Positions 14,254 through 14,300 of a stretch of DNA of 14,300 nt are shown in pieces. Every line of letters starts with the position of its first letter. Position 1 is the first letter of the stretch. Source of the DNA: JBFWIW01 sp050253535 (GTDB lineage: Bacteria; Bacillota; Clostridia; Oscillospirales; Oscillospiraceae); contig JBFWIW010000070.1 of assembly GCA_050253535.1 (NCBI GenBank), forward strand, positions 1 through 14,300, given 5' to 3'. Both the position numbers and the translations under genes were made by a program. The notes beneath the pieces are model-generated. The model saw nothing but the letters and a program-made list of their open reading frames with translations, was not told the origin of the DNA and ran no database searches.

Positions 14254-14258
14254 TACAC

Positions 14259-14300
14259 CTATTTCTCAATCCCTGTCATCAATACTACCGTCTCGACGTG
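14259..14300 (-). CDS. 3' end of an RlmD/RumA-type RNA uracil-C5 methyltransferase, cut by the window edge
   Basis: Only the last 13 codons are visible, reading HVETVVLMTGIEK and then TAG. HVETVVLM is the characteristic C-terminal ending of the TrmA/RumA (RlmD) family of SAM-dependent uracil-5-methyltransferases, in which a conserved PHTxHVETVVLL segment closes the catalytic domain. In Firmicutes these enzymes methylate 23S rRNA uridines. The adjacent terminator hairpin supports a real gene end. The full gene lies beyond the window, so which paralogue it is cannot be decided. Confidence 0.75.
   Translation of the reverse strand, partial: HVETVVLMTGIEK

Larger units (their letters stand above)
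13880..14258. other. Non-coding region between the AzoR-like gene and the right-edge methyltransferase
   Basis: About 380 bases without a convincing gene. The left half (to about 14030) is AT-rich and shows nothing I recognise, including no clear terminator for the AzoR-like gene. The right half is GC-richer and carries the 30-bp tandem repeat (14070-14129) and the terminator hairpin (14225-14253). A 70-codon minus-strand frame (14008-14220) covers the repeats, but it has no ribosome binding site and an Arg/Cys-rich composition unlike a normal protein. Confidence 0.5.

Noticed and set aside
1..14300. CRISPR array, tRNA or rRNA genes, intact insertion sequence
   Set aside because: No regularly spaced identical repeats of CRISPR size, no tRNA-like cloverleaf with TTCGAATC-type arm, no rRNA signatures and no transposase motifs were seen on either strand.

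Overview
The window looks like a draft-assembly contig from an anaerobic member of the Clostridia (Firmicutes), perhaps near the Oscillospiraceae. The pointers are a flavodiiron protein followed by rubredoxin, a class III (Firmicutes-type) fructose-1,6-bisphosphatase, strong GGAGG-type ribosome binding sites, mixed-GC coding regions with AT-rich spacers, and family choices common in gut or sediment clostridia. The genus is inference. Two runs of exactly 100 N (5672-5771 and 8322-8421) are scaffold gaps, and each falls inside a gene.

Layout. At the left edge is the first 15 codons of a minus-strand gene (1-47). It diverges from a plus-strand oxygen/NO-detoxification pair: an FprA-type flavodiiron protein (201-1412) and its small electron donor rubredoxin (1446-1604). 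A perfect 16-bp hairpin (1611-1646) closes this unit and also the convergent fbp gene. From 1657 to 12006 every gene is on the minus strand. In transcription order these are an HxlR-family regulator (12006-11623), an 849-residue orphan PEP synthase/PPDK-type nucleotide-binding protein with a KaiC/RecA-like front end (11344-8795), a PAS-GGDEF diguanylate cyclase broken by a gap and an apparent frameshift (8638-7327), a type IV prepilin-like protein with a C-terminal extension (6844-6065), an ACT plus metallo-beta-lactamase fold protein (6025-4958), a CorA-family metal transporter (4839-3901) and fructose-bisphosphatase (3648-1657). The spacers are mostly wide and several hold their own promoter-like sequences, so this is probably a run of single genes, not one operon. 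The prepilin/ACT-MBL pair (38 nt apart) is the exception that may be cotranscribed.

The right third is AT-richer by eye and looks like an accessory module. The HxlR regulator is divergent from a small nitroreductase (12149-12673). After 600 bases without a gene comes an AzoR-like FMN-dependent quinone/azo reductase (13274-13879). This combination parallels the YodB / YodC / AzoR1 quinone and electrophile response of Bacillus subtilis. AGTATA/TATACT dyads sit on both promoter regions, so one redox-sensing repressor may control both reductases. At the right edge the last 13 codons of an RlmD/RumA-type rRNA uracil methyltransferase run in on the minus strand, with a clear terminator hairpin and a 30-bp imperfect tandem repeat behind them.

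The least ordinary items are the KaiC-like/PPDK-N protein with no phosphotransfer or PEP domains, the ACT-MBL protein with an altered metal motif (HxDxDH), the two-domain pilin-like protein, and the HxlR-nitroreductase-azoreductase cluster with its dyads. I saw no CRISPR array, tRNA, rRNA, intact insertion sequence or riboswitch I could name.
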